This document shows, in pieces, positions 54,212 to 64,000 of a stretch of DNA of 64,000 nt. The stretch covers positions 53,156,001-53,220,000 of the forward strand of contig CM060883.1 in NCBI GenBank assembly GCA_030762935.1, read 5' to 3'. A program made the position numbers and the translations under genes. Numbering within the stretch: the first letter of the stretch is position 1; each line of letters begins with the position of its first letter. Source of the DNA: Hymenopus coronatus. Lineage: Eukaryota > Arthropoda > Insecta > Mantodea > Hymenopodidae. The notes beneath the pieces were generated by a model that searched no databases, was not told the origin of the DNA, and saw only the letters and a program-made list of their open reading frames with translations.

Positions 54212-54544
54212 TGTTTTCCTCTTCTTGCACTACTGAACAATTTAGCTTAGTGCCTTCAAAGCCAGTAGTACATTTAATAATAAATCTACGCTTCAAACAA
54301 CATGCAACTTTTACTGGTCCGGGTGTTTATTTTCTGGAAACATTTCCAATTATATCCAAAGTCTTTGAGGGTGGTCATGTTTCACAACTAGAAAATCACA
54401 TCTGGTGAATATTTTATTATGCCTGATACTGAAAGGGAAGCAATGTTGGTGAAAACTTCTGGTAAACATGTAGATATTTATCATGTGAGGAACTGAAAAT
54501 ATCCATTTCAAATATTTTAGTCGTAACCCCTCGTTTAGTCATTT
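54212..54544. other. No recognisable feature
   Basis: The short plus-strand frame 54211-54408 has no known motif. Confidence 0.35.
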
Positions 54545-55390
54545 TTACTTTCTCTAGCCCCCATGTACTTCGTATATAGTGGAAAGAAGTGTATTTCACC
54601 CAAAAATTCGATGCTGAGATTTCACCAGTAATATATGCTTTGGGGTACCTTGAGTCCGAAAAAAGCATTTTTAGAAAAAGGTCCGTGTGTATCTATGTGT
54701 GTGCCTGTGGACAGCGTAGCTCAAAAGCGAAAAGACCGTTAAATACCAAACTTGGAATTTAGGTTTAGTATATTCCAAGGATACGACACGAAGATTTTCA
54801 AGAAAATCACCACCACAGATTACCTTTTACATGGCAAAACGTTTGAAAATTTTGAGTTTCTTAAAAATTGCTCTAGCGATTTTGATTAAAATTCCGTATA
54901 TTAAAGCTTTTTACATCCCAAATAAAATGTATATCTTGAATCTTCTGGGTATAACCTCTGAAGATCTTTATTCTGGATGAATTTTGCCGAATTTTGCTCA
55001 ACTGCTAAACCGTACACAAAAGATGTAGATCTCACAATTGATGTCCTTTACGGTTTTATTGTGGAGGTAACCTTTTGCAAGATATTCTTTGTTATTGGTT
55101 TTAATTGTGAAGTACTTTTTACAGACAGGAAGTGTCCGTTTTTCTTTTCTTCTACTCCTGGCCAAGCAGAGAACTGATTTGCAATGACAATCGCATAACG
55201 ATAGCTTTTAAAACATATTTTGACTAGTGCATTTCCTTAGTCCCCTTCTACTTACAAGGAGCTAATTAATAAGGTCATTCTGCTAAAGTTTATCTCGATT
55301 GTCAAGGTGTAGAACGAATAATAATCTTTTTTAAGAAGCTTGTTTGTGTGGCAGCTACAGAAAGTCATGCGAATGTAACACATCATATTT
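54545..55390 (+). mobile_element. HINE-like repeat, complete copy
   Basis: TTACTTTCTCTAGCCCCCAT start, internal AATACCAAACTTGG block, and an end GAAAGTCATGCGAATGTAAC then ACATCATA. Confidence 0.86.
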
Positions 55391-56391
55391 TTAAGTCTTA
55401 TGAAATTAGCTTAGCCCTAGGAAGTGTGAAACATAAATATTCTGAAACTAATTAATTAAAAGATAGGGGAATAATAGGTTAAACCTAAGAATCCAGGCCC
55501 CAGTTTTCATTTTCATTCACACGCCTCTGTCTTGAAGCTGCACGATACTTAATACAAGCAGGCTGTGATAAGCTCCTTTCACATTTCACTAAGCTCTTAC
55601 CGAGGATATTAATATAAGCAATTACTGCGTGCAGAGTAAATACCTTCAGTAGATACACGCTGGGATCGATTAGTTCGTCCGTATATTCGCTAAAGCGAAT
55701 ATCGAGTTTTCTAAAAATTCATCTGAAAACCATATGTACGCTTTTTAAGTTCGACCATTGCGGAACAACTTTTGAGTTCATATACAACGTCTGAAGCCGA
55801 ATTTATGAAGTAATTACTTATATTCTTCTTCAACCCTACTCAAAAGTAAATTTCTTCTTTTAATTTCTATACTAAGTGTAATAAATACAGAAAATATTCT
55901 GTTCCACACAATAATTCGATGACGAAATTTCAGAAGATTCATGTAGTAGTAAGTATTTATTAAGTGCAAACTTTTATATTAATTGCTTCATACGAGTATC
56001 TTCTCATGGGTCAAAGATTGCTCATGTTCTCTAGGAGAGTATTTAAATTGAAAATAATTCCTACTCCTAATTTTAAATTTACCAACACTGTAAACACACA
56101 CATATGAACACACGTACTTATATTAAGTATGTGCCCAGGCTTGGCCAGTTCAGAATTAAGTCCTTGCATGCTGTTCTGCTTCTGTATGAAGCAAAAAATA
56201 ACACAGGTAACAATATTTTCCTAGAATCCTCCATCTGCACGCAAACTGCCAAAATATGCGTCCGATCTTTCTTTTCACCGTACAACGGGTATAGTCTCCT
56301 AACAGCATCGTCACCAATCTTACGAGCTTTATATCATCCCAAACGAAGCCATATCATTCCCATCTTCTGTTTCATACCCGTTTATAAAAAA
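55391..56391. other. Mostly unassigned, one small HINE-like fragment
   Basis: About 55858-55945 is a decayed 5' end fragment on the plus strand (TCTGTTCCACACAATAATTC, ATGACGAAATTTCAG). The rest has no recognised repeat or gene. Confidence 0.4.
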
Positions 56392-56895
56392 CTTATTTTT
56401 CTCAAAAATGACTGTTCACGATTGTGATTAAAATACCGTATATTAAAGACGTTTACATGACAAATAGAATGTATTTGTTGAAATTTCTGGGATGACTTCT
56501 TCACTCTGGATGACTTTTGCATAACTGGTAAACCGTAAGAAATAGATAAAAACTTACTACACACAGATGTAGATCTCGTTAAAACCCTCAGTTTATGACA
56601 TATACATTTTTGTGGAATTAACCATTTCTGAGTTATTCCTTGTAATTGGTTTCAATTTGAAAATACTTCTCAAACGGGAAGTTACCATTCGTTTGATGTC
56701 TTTTCGTTTACCACTTGTCATGCATTGTATCGCGTAGCGACAACTTTTAAATACAATGGAATTAGACTAGTGTTCTCCCTTATTCCCCTTCTACTTATAA
56801 CGAACTAAGTAATAAAATGATTTCTGCTAATGCTGGTCTTGATTTTCATTAAGTAGATAGAAGAATAGGATTTTGTACGAATGGTTTTGTAGCGA
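56392..56895 (+). mobile_element. HINE-like 3' half
   Basis: Runs from TTTCTCAAAAATGACTGTTC to GGATTTTGTACGAATGG. AACTGGTAAACCGTAAGAAA is well kept. The terminal hairpin is missing. Confidence 0.75.
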
Positions 56896-57287
56896 ATCCT
56901 TATCTGAAACATGACTTACACTAGGTAGCAAATGATGAATGGTTTTCATTGTTCGACTATCCGTAGTTACGTCCATTTTTCTTTTCATACAATCTTTTCA
57001 ACAAGGTTGTATTTCTGACGAAAAAATGTAATTATGTAGTTTGCATTGTAATTGTGAATTAACGTAGTAACTACGATACAGAGCCTCATTGGTGTTTCCC
57101 GACGTAAGAAATGCAACGCTCAAAGTAAGAAAGATTACATACACTTTCTACGCACACGTTTCGCAATGACAGAAGCCACAAAAGAAAATATTGCCATTGA
57201 AAAACAAGAAAAAACACAAACCTTTCGCATCATCGCCAGATTACCACCATTCTGACAGAACGTGCTGCCTTATGATTTTCTTAGATA

Positions 57288-57620
57288 GAAGCACAATTTG
57301 CTTTATCTAACATAAAGAATGAGACAAAAAATGTTATTACGCTGGAACGCCGCTTTGCGGCCGAGGACGAGCACATAATCACCTCCAAACCTCCCGAGCT
57401 ATACCATAAACTAAAACAAGAACTAGTGCGCCGCCTGTCCATATCGTAGTTACAGCTTGTTCGTCAACTGCTCATAATGGAGGAACTGACTGACGCAAAC
57501 CATCACCAATTTTGCGGCATCCTACGTCCAGTCATGAGTGGCCGGCTGCCTGTGCAATACAGTCCATTCTGGCCAGCCGACATGACGCTACTTTAGATTC
57601 GGAGTTGCACTCCGAGTGTG
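57288..57620 (+). pseudogene. LTR-retrotransposon gag fragment
   Basis: Reads EAQFALSNIKNETKNVITLE, RRFAAEDEHIITSKPPELYH and KLKQELVRRLSIS, a stop, then LQLVRQLLIMEELTDANHHQF. After a frame change come SGRLPV, SILAS and DATLDS traces. This is the capsid-type Gag of some arthropod gypsy-like elements (KLKxELVRRLS..E..RQLL..EELGD pattern). One stop and at least one frameshift. Confidence 0.7.
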
Positions 57621-57676
57621 AAAGAGGACGGTCGTGTTTTGTGTCTTGCTCGTAGCTACTTGGAAGAAGTTCGACA

Positions 57677-58005
57677 ATGGAGAGCGTGCGAGAACTCATT
57701 GGACAGTTGAGGCAAGAAATGCGTTTAGGATTTGAAAAGTGCAGCCTAAAGTCGCTGGAAAGTGCCGTGGAGAATGTGTCAGTTCGAATGCGTGCTCTGG
57801 AAGAGAAAATGGATTATTTAGAGAACCAATCTCGTAGAAATAATATTGTACTATATGGTGTGACAGAAGAACCGGGAGAGAGTTGGTAGATGACGAAGGA
57901 AATAGTGAAAAGTGTCATCTCACAAATAGGAATCGAACTCCGCGAGTTTGATGTGGAGAGAGCCCATCGTGTAGGTCGACGTGGCAATGTAAGGCGACCT
58001 ATTGG
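57677..58005 (+). pseudogene. LINE ORF1-type fragment (coiled coil protein)
   Basis: ATG at 57677. MESVRELIGQLRQEMRLGFE and ALEEKMDYLENQSRRNNIVL form a coiled coil followed by NNIVLYGVTEEPGESW. That is the arrangement of ORF1-like proteins of several animal LINEs (LENxSRRNNIVIxGVPE). An in-frame TAG follows GESW at 57887. The frame then continues MTKEIVKSVISQIGIELREF and DVERAHRVGRRGNVRRPIGP to about 58005, where a SINE begins. So it is inactivated by one nonsense codon and truncated. Confidence 0.78.
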
Positions 58006-58175
58006 CCCATGACCTCGAAGTTGAGCCCCCTTAAAGACCACTCAGCATCATCACCCCAATATTCGCCTACCGACCCGGAAAAACCACGAAAAAACCATGG
58101 TCAGAGTAGGCGGTCCCAGGAAATTGAACCTGGGATCTTTCAAATACGAGCCTCAAACTTTACCGCAGAGACATC
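58006..58175 (-). repeat. tRNA-derived SINE, family E
   Basis: The minus-strand head has GGTTCAATTTC at the B box, then CTACTCTGACCATGG and TTTTTCGTGGTTTTTCCGGG. It interrupts the LINE ORF1 fragment right after ERAHRVGRR..RRPIGP. Confidence 0.75.
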
Positions 58176-58529
58176 TCACTTGGTTTTCGATATGCGACAT
58201 CTCACTGAGGCTCTAATCTATTTCACAGTGGATACTGTGACAGAAACGTTATAGATTCCTGGAAAGAGGTGGGGCGGTTGAATTATGAGGGATATCGATA
58301 CATGTTCTGTATGATAATCCAAGCCAGTCTGCAGGCATAGATACAAAGCTGTATATCCTTTGAAGCACTAATTCCACTCTTTAACACAGGAGTTTTATTT
58401 AACCACTGCAGATAATTTCCACATATTCTACTCTGAATTCAGAAAAACAAAAGATTCTGCTATAGTGCGAAGTAGAAATATCGGATACCTTTGCCATGCG
58501 GAGAAGAGTCGCTTAAAAGTCAGTTACGG

Positions 58530-59312
58530 AAAGTTGATTTTCTCAAAAATGGCTCTTAACGAATTTTATTAAAATGCCATACATTTACGTATTTTTCGAG
58601 AAAGAAACGTATATCTCGAATTTTTGGAGTGAAGCCTCTTCATACTACATTAATTTTGTGTTACTGGTAAACCGCAAGGGATAGAAAAAAACTCTCTGCA
58701 CCAAAGGTACAGATCTCTTTAAAACACACAATTTATTCATAAGCATTTTTTTCCGTAGAGTTAACCGTTTTCCAGACATTCCTTGTTATTGTTTTCAGTT
58801 TTAAACTACTTAAACTTTTCCCAAGCGGGAAATCAACTTTCGTACCATCTCTTTTGTTTTACCATCGGGAAAGCGAAAGAGTACCGAATTTCAATTGTTT
58901 CACATAGCGATGAACTTTAAAAGATTTAATTCAAGATCTTCTCGGGCTTCTAGCCAGGTAAAAACTTGGCTTGACACCAACGTTTCGAAGAAGTGCATCT
59001 TCCTCGTCTTCAGGGTGAACTCACTTCTTCGAAACGTTGGTGTCAAGCCAAGTTTTTACCTGGCTAGAAGCCCGAGAAGATCTTGAATTAACACGTCGCC
59101 AGGAAAGCTATAGTTCTTATTTTAAAAGATTTGACTACCACTTTGGCGTAGTGTACTCCCTTGTTTCTCTCCTATTTACAATGAAGCAAGTAATAAGACC
59201 ACGCTTTTAATGCTTATATGGCTTAACATGACGTAGATATAAGAATAGTCTTTTGTAAGAAAAGTTTGTTTGTAGAACATCTAGAGAAAGTCATGTGATG
59301 AAACATATAAGA
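58530..59312 (+). mobile_element. HINE-like 3' half split by a foldback
   Basis: 58530-58920 carries TTGATTTTCTCAAAAATGGC to GATGAACTTTAAAAGATTTA. The foldback occupies 58927-59090 plus flank. 59110-59312 resumes with ATTTTAAAAGATTTGACTAC to the 3' end GAGAAAGTCATGTGATGAAA. Confidence 0.8.
58927..59090 (-). mobile_element. Perfect 69-bp foldback, possible Penelope-type terminal repeat
   Basis: Arms 58927-58995 and 59022-59090 are perfect reverse complements over 69 bases with a 26-base loop. On the minus strand CTGAAGA, a stem, then GAAACGTTGG appear in the same order as in the element at 37030-37310. The flank ACGTCGCCAGGAAAGCTATAG after the right arm is the reverse complement of sequence before the left arm at 37 kb, so the element is longer than the arms. 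It is inserted in a HINE-like copy. Confidence 0.75.
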
Positions 59313-59399
59313 TATTTTAGATATTCAGTACAACTCGCGGACCTTTATCATGCTTTTTTTTTTGTGGATTTAGAGGACCTCAAAGATATATTTTAAATA

Positions 59400-60025
59400 C
59401 TTTTCTATTTAATTAAATAGATAGTCAGATCGAAAAATTCAATGCCATAGCCGGAATTTGAACCTCGGATCTCCCGGTCTCTAGCCGGTTGCTGTACTCT
59501 GATCTACCCTGGCAACATGCCGGCGCGGCTTTAAATTTCTCAACTAACTTGCATGTTTCCCGGTAAACCACAAGGTGATCTCATATTAATTTGAAATGAT
59601 AACCTCAATGGCGACCTACAATGTCGTAAGTATTTTAAGTCCTTAGATTCATAGTACAGCCAATTATCATGGTGTTGGTTGAATTATTTTGTCACACAAG
59701 CCGTGTGTAGGATATAGTTGGATAAGTAGAGTCAGACTAAAAAATTTAATGCCATAGCAGCAATTTCAAGCACGGATCTCCTGGTCTCTACCGGTTGCTC
59801 TACAACTGAGTTATCATGCCAACATGGCATTAAATTTCTCAACTGACTCGCAAGTTTCCCGATAAACCACAAAGTGGTCTCAAATTATTTTGAGATGACA
59901 TACCCGAATGGCGACTTTCAATGTCGAAGTACTTTTAAGTGCTAGGATTCATAGTATAGCCAACTTTTATGGTCAAATAGTGTTGATTTAATTGTTTTTT
60001 CACACAAGCCGTTTGTAAGACACTA
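59400..60025 (-). repeat. SINE family B / tRNA-like unit, two tandem copies (~307 bp each)
   Basis: GTCAGAT at 59424 and GTCAGAC at 59731 mark a repeat distance of about 307 bases. Unit 1 ends and unit 2 begins without a gap, sharing CACACAAGCCG at 59692 and 60001. On the minus strand each has a B-box-like motif (GGTTCAAATTC in unit 1; changed in unit 2) and an A-box-like region near GTAGAGCAACCGG. The order of parts equals that at 8.1-8.4 kb. Confidence 0.8.
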
Positions 60026-60458
60026 CTTTATGTGGTACAGAAAGTGAAAAACCCTTTTTAAGGAATGGACAATTGTGTTCTGTTCTCGTGTTGCGTATCT
60101 GTTACTTAAGACAGTATTCCACCCATATATCTTATCCGCTGGATATTGCAATGGCTTGTTCACCCCTAATTTTGCTACGCTTAACGTCAAACGACGCAGT
60201 AAACACACAAAACATGTCAGCACTCTACAATATGATGTCGGCCAACACTTCGGAGTTCGGGACGTTAAGGAGCCATCTTAAACCATTATGCTTCAAATAA
60301 CGGATTGCAAGCAAAACAATTCAGGCAAGAGCGATCCCAAGATACCGACTATTTTTCGGGGAACCTAGTGAAGTTTACGCAAAAATGGTCCAAAATTCGA
60401 AAATTGTTCATCCTTAAAATAGTACTTCTTTCCTTCCCTCACATGAGACCACCTTATT
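60026..60458. other. No recognisable feature
   Basis: No repeat family or gene assigned. Confidence 0.35.
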
Positions 60459-60560
60459 ACTTTCTCTAGCATTTACGTAGCACATAGATGGAAAATTCCA
60501 CTCAAAAATTCATATCGAGATTTTATTGGATATACGTAAAAGGGTCCAGAGACCCCAGAA
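60459..60560 (+). mobile_element. HINE-like 5' end fragment
   Basis: TTATTACTTTCTCTAGC start, then ATGGAAAATTCCACTCAAAA and ATATCGAGATTTTATTGGA. Another bare TTTACTTTCTCTATA end lies at 60577. Confidence 0.7.
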
Positions 60561-60762
60561 AACAATAAAATCATGTTTACTTTCTCTATAATTTTTATAC
60601 TTGATCCAGTTAAGATAATAGTTATTGGTAAAATGAATAAAATTTCAATATCAAAAATAATTTCTAAACCTATTCATGCTCCTTCCTATTCAGAATAACT
60701 TATATATTTCCCGATCATTCAAAATTTATATGTACACTATAAATTTATGTGCAATATTTATA

Positions 60763-61345
60763 TGCACACTATGTACATAGTGTCTAGAGAAGGTATTGTA
60801 TTCCACCAAAAATTTGATATCGAAATTTCACCGGAAATACATGTTTTGGGACCCCCTGAAGGCAAAAAAACATTTTTGGAAAAAGGTCCTTGTGTGTCTG
60901 TGTGTATGTGATCAAAAATGAAAAGACGTTAAAAACCAAATTCGGTATTTAGATTTGGCATCTTCCAAGGATGCGACATGAAGATTTTCAAGAAAATCCC
61001 GCCACCCCCAACTACCCCAACTTTTTTTTCTCGAAAATTTTGATTTTCTCAAAAATGGCTCTAGTGATTTTGATTAAAATATCGTTTATTAAATATATTT
61101 ACATGAAAAATGAAATGTATATCTTGAATTTTCTGGGAATAGCCTTTTAAGAGTACTTTATTCTAGATGGATTTTATGGAATTTTGCATATCTGCTGAAC
61201 CGTAAGCGATGGACAAAAAGTTGCCACACAAAACATGTAGAGCACGTTAAAACACACAATTTATGTTATACACAATTTTTTCGTGGAGTTGCTCTTTTTT
61301 GTGATATTCCTTGGTTTTTAGTTTCAGCTTTCAAAACATTTCGTA
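60763..61345 (+). mobile_element. HINE-like copy, 3' truncated
   Basis: Runs from CACTATGTACATAGTGTCTA through AATTTGATATCGAAATTTC to TTCCTTGGTTTTTAGTTTC. Well preserved to its truncation. Confidence 0.82.
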
Positions 61346-61374
61346 TTTAAGTTTAATATCTGCTAAGGAGGAGT

Positions 61375-62049
61375 TTATTTGTCATGTAAATATCTTTAGT
61401 ATACCCGTTTTAATCGAAACCCTTGAAGCTACTTTTGAAAACAACTTCCCTTATGCGCAAGATTTTTTCAGGGTTCACCTCACGACGTATATCTGTTTTA
61501 AGTTGTCTCGTTATACTCTTCTAGCTGTAAAACATCCATACATTTGTATTCATATGATTTCTGAATCAAGCGTAGTTTAATTTTATCCTGTTCTACGAGC
61601 TTTCTTATAGAATCGTATTGTTTCGTCATGCTAATTGAGGTACACATTTGAAAAAAAATTGTTTCATTGTGCATTTCATTATTTGTACAAGAGCCGCTAT
61701 ATGCTGCTTTGAAATCCCACATTTTACATGACATCACGAGTAACAAAGGAATGGTTACCAAGCACTTAAAGTAGCAAAGTATTTCAAATATTGAAACCAG
61801 TAGTGAATGTTGTTAATGCCACTAAACAAATCTGTTTCACATACATTGTGCTTTAATAAAATCTACAGTACAGTAAACTATCGTCTATCTGAGTTGTTTT
61901 ATCAACAATGCAAAATTACACACAATTATTTTAGTATGAATACGACTCTCGGGCAATTCACAGAAAATTCAATCATATACATTTTGTTACTCATGCAATT
62001 GTCTCAAAACATATGCTACATTAAGTCACTTTTTGCGAAAATCAAGATT
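61375..62049 (-). mobile_element. Strongly decayed HINE-like sequence
   Basis: Traces such as GTCATGTAAATATCTTTAGT (61381-61400) and AATTCACAGAAAATTCAATC (about 61956) match interior blocks reversed. Most of it is too diverged to align by eye. Confidence 0.4.
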
Positions 62050-62315
62050 GACTGCCTCCGTGGTCGAGTGGTCAGCGAGCTGACTTCTCACCCGGAGGTC
62101 CCGGGTTCGATTCCCGGCAAGGGCGGGGAATTTTTCTTTAGCCAGATTTACTCCCTATCCCCCACAGAGTCTGTGTGTATTTGAGAAAAATAAAATGATT
62201 TAAACCAACGTAAAAAACCTACAGAAAACGACTTGTTTCAAATGCAAAGCCCCCGATATGACTTGAGATGTTAAAGGGGGCTATATAAATGAAAAAAAAA
62301 AAAAAAAAAAAAAAT
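62050..62315 (+). repeat. tRNA-derived SINE, family C, full-length reference copy
   Basis: Perfect A box (TGGTCGAGTGG) and B box (GGTTCGATTCC) in a tRNA-like head (62050-62122). Then come CTTTAGCCAGATTTACTCCC, CACAGAGTCTGTGTG, a 3' part GTTAAAGGGGGCTATATAAA, and a poly-A tail at 62292-62315. HINE-like traces lie on both sides. Confidence 0.92.
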
Positions 62316-62319
62316 TATT

Positions 62320-62460
62320 AGTCGTGGTATTTTAATAAAAATAGTTTAAGACGTTGCAGTGACAATTTTCCTGAATGTCTTCGTTTCTTATCCTTGAAAG
62401 ATTCTGAACTTAAATACCAAGTTTAGTAAGCTCTTCACATACGCTCAGAAACACTTGTGC
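62320..62460 (-). mobile_element. HINE-like fragment
   Basis: GTATTTTAATAAAAATAGTT, TATCCTTGAAAGATTCTGAA, CTTAAATACCAAGTTTAGTA, then a cut-off at the CACAGACA-type region. Confidence 0.65.
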
Positions 62461-63905
62461 ATGCACATTACGGATGACCGTAATTGTTAAGATACGGATC
62501 CATTAACGTCAAGATTAGGTTTAAAATCGTTAGGACTGACCTCTCTGATTGAGGTTTTCTTTGTTTTTCACATTACCCTCAGTCCTCATAATTGGCAATT
62601 ATTGGGGAAGGTAATTAAATTTGGCATTTCCAAATTTATTTTCTCACTTATAATTTCATTTCATGAATTAATGAACCGCATGTGGTAACAACGGGAGTTA
62701 CACAGTATTTATAAAACGCGTGCGTGGATGCACCTTTGTCTAAAATACTCTTTTGGCGTTCAGGTGATCTTTACGTTTGTATTTTTTAATTGAATTCTTG
62801 ATTGGAAGACAATAATTCTTCCGCGTTAAATGTTAGAAAATGTACAATTTAAATTTTATTTATATTTTTATTTTCTAGAGGCTTCAAATTTTGTATATAT
62901 AGTTTTATAGAAAGTAAAATTCTTATATATAATGTAATAGCGGCGCTGAGCCTGAGCGACCGCTGAAGGGATTGCTGCCCGGCCCGCTCTAACAATAGAG
63001 CGAACGGAACCATTAGCCGGGAAACAAAGTCCTTTATGTGTTTCCCTGCAAGACTTCTCAGACCTTATTTGCCCCTAGACCCAGATCGTTCTTCTTCCAG
63101 AGTAATCTGTTTCTAAACGGGCAAAACATAATTTTCTCGTAATTTCTAAGACTGGAACTTTCGGAACTACGGACTACATAAGGGGACAAGTGCCGGTGAA
63201 GTAAGATGGACTGAAGTGAAGTTCGTTAACAATTAATCTAGGGAGTGATGCTTGTTAAGGAGGTGACATGAACGCAGTGATTCAGTAATTTTTTACCAAA
63301 AGTGTAAATGTTGTATTACTGTAGATCAGGTTGACCAATTAAGTGAATTTAACCGAAACTGGCATTCTCGTTTGTTACAGTATGTATAGTTGTGTAGAAG
63401 GTATAAATGTGTTTATATACATATATGCCAATATAATAAATTTGACATAATGACGCGAAAATCTCTTACTTTTCGAGAACACCTCTTCGTTCTTCTGGAC
63501 ATGTAAACTACAATAGAGATATAAATTCGTGTTGCAGTAGTCTAGCTGCCTGTGCAGCTGCAGATTTAGGTGATAAACCATTAAATACCATAAGAAAAAC
63601 CCTACTTGTGGAGGCAAAAATTATGGCAGAGACGCAGCCGTGGCTGCCAGCGTATAAATATCAATACCAGCTACCACCGTCTCGGAGGCAATAGTCCAAA
63701 GAAGAAGCCAAATACAGACTACGGCGAAACCTCGGTATGATATCGAAGACAAAAAGGAACGTATTATTATATTAAACACTGTAATTTTCAACGTGTTATC
63801 ATGAAATATAATTTTATAAAATTAATTTCAAACACAGAAGTACTAAACCTCTTAATGAAAAATAAAGCCATATGCGACATTTCAAGTTGCAAACTGGTTA
63901 ACATT
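62461..63905. other. Unassigned, with a possible Penelope-like terminal fragment
   Basis: 62940-63070 is GC-richer (GGCGCTGAGCCTGAGCG) without a recognised motif. At 63648-63745 a TATA-like GTATAAATATC is followed by CGGCGAAACCTCGG, an arrangement like the foldback at 37 kb, but no inverted arms were found. No gene seen. Confidence 0.35.
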
Positions 63906-64000
63906 GTTACTTTCTCTACACGTACTATGGACATAATATAAAGAAAATATTGTATTGCACCCAAAAAGTCGGTATCCATATTGCACCGGAAATGCATGTT
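63906..64000 (+). mobile_element. HINE-like copy running off the window
   Basis: Starts TTACTTTCTCTACACGTACT and continues ACCGGAAATGCATG at the window edge. Confidence 0.85.

Noticed and set aside
62050..62122. Functional tRNA gene
   Set aside because: A and B boxes are perfect, but the sequence continues into a SINE body and poly-A tail shared with other copies, so it is a SINE head.

Overview
This is a eukaryotic, AT-rich, repeat-dominated stretch, almost certainly from an arthropod and probably an insect with a large genome. The evidence is a spliced nuclear gene for a mitochondrial protein with GT-AG introns, several mariner/Tc1-type transposons, Ty3/gypsy and LINE remnants, many tRNA-derived SINEs, and no bacterial gene organisation. 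Polyneopteran insects (cockroach, termite or stick-insect type) are my guess for the group; that is an impression, not a demonstrated assignment.

The left third (about 5.5-23.6 kb) is one gene on the minus strand. It is a FAST-kinase-domain (FASTKD) family protein of 673 residues in five coding exons (22184-23591, 18360-18478, 12540-12699, 10538-10764, 5583-5690). All exon phases agree and all introns are GT-AG. The last two exons together rebuild the C-terminal RAP domain. Its four introns (about 3.7, 5.7, 1.8 and 4.8 kb) are filled with transposons: a mariner and a SINE nested in an older DDE transposon, a decayed mariner, a LINE 3' end, and a split gypsy gag. A possible terminal exon of a second minus-strand gene lies about 260 bp upstream of the FASTKD start (23850-24087).

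Left of the gene, 0.4-1.7 kb holds a mariner element with perfect 27-bp inverted repeats and an uninterrupted DD34D transposase. It has landed in an older decayed coding fragment.

The right 40 kb (24-64 kb) has no gene I can support. It is built mainly from one roughly 0.8-0.9 kb repeat family, present in both orientations as about 30 copies and fragments (by hand tally roughly 19 kb of the window). Its ends fit a non-autonomous Helentron (HINE-like) element: a terminal ACTTTCTCTAC, its inverted copy set back about 22 nt from the other end, a small hairpin after that, insertion into T-rich sites and no target duplication. Interspersed are at least eight kinds of tRNA-derived SINE, a decayed gypsy pol (32.3-34.3 kb), a Tc1-like pseudogene (47.2-47.9 kb), a gag fragment and a LINE ORF1 fragment (57.3-58.0 kb), and foldback sequences with a conserved GAAACGTTGG core that may be Penelope-type terminal repeats.

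All coordinates and homologies come from reading the sequence by eye. Repeat boundaries are approximate unless target duplications or inverted repeats fix them.
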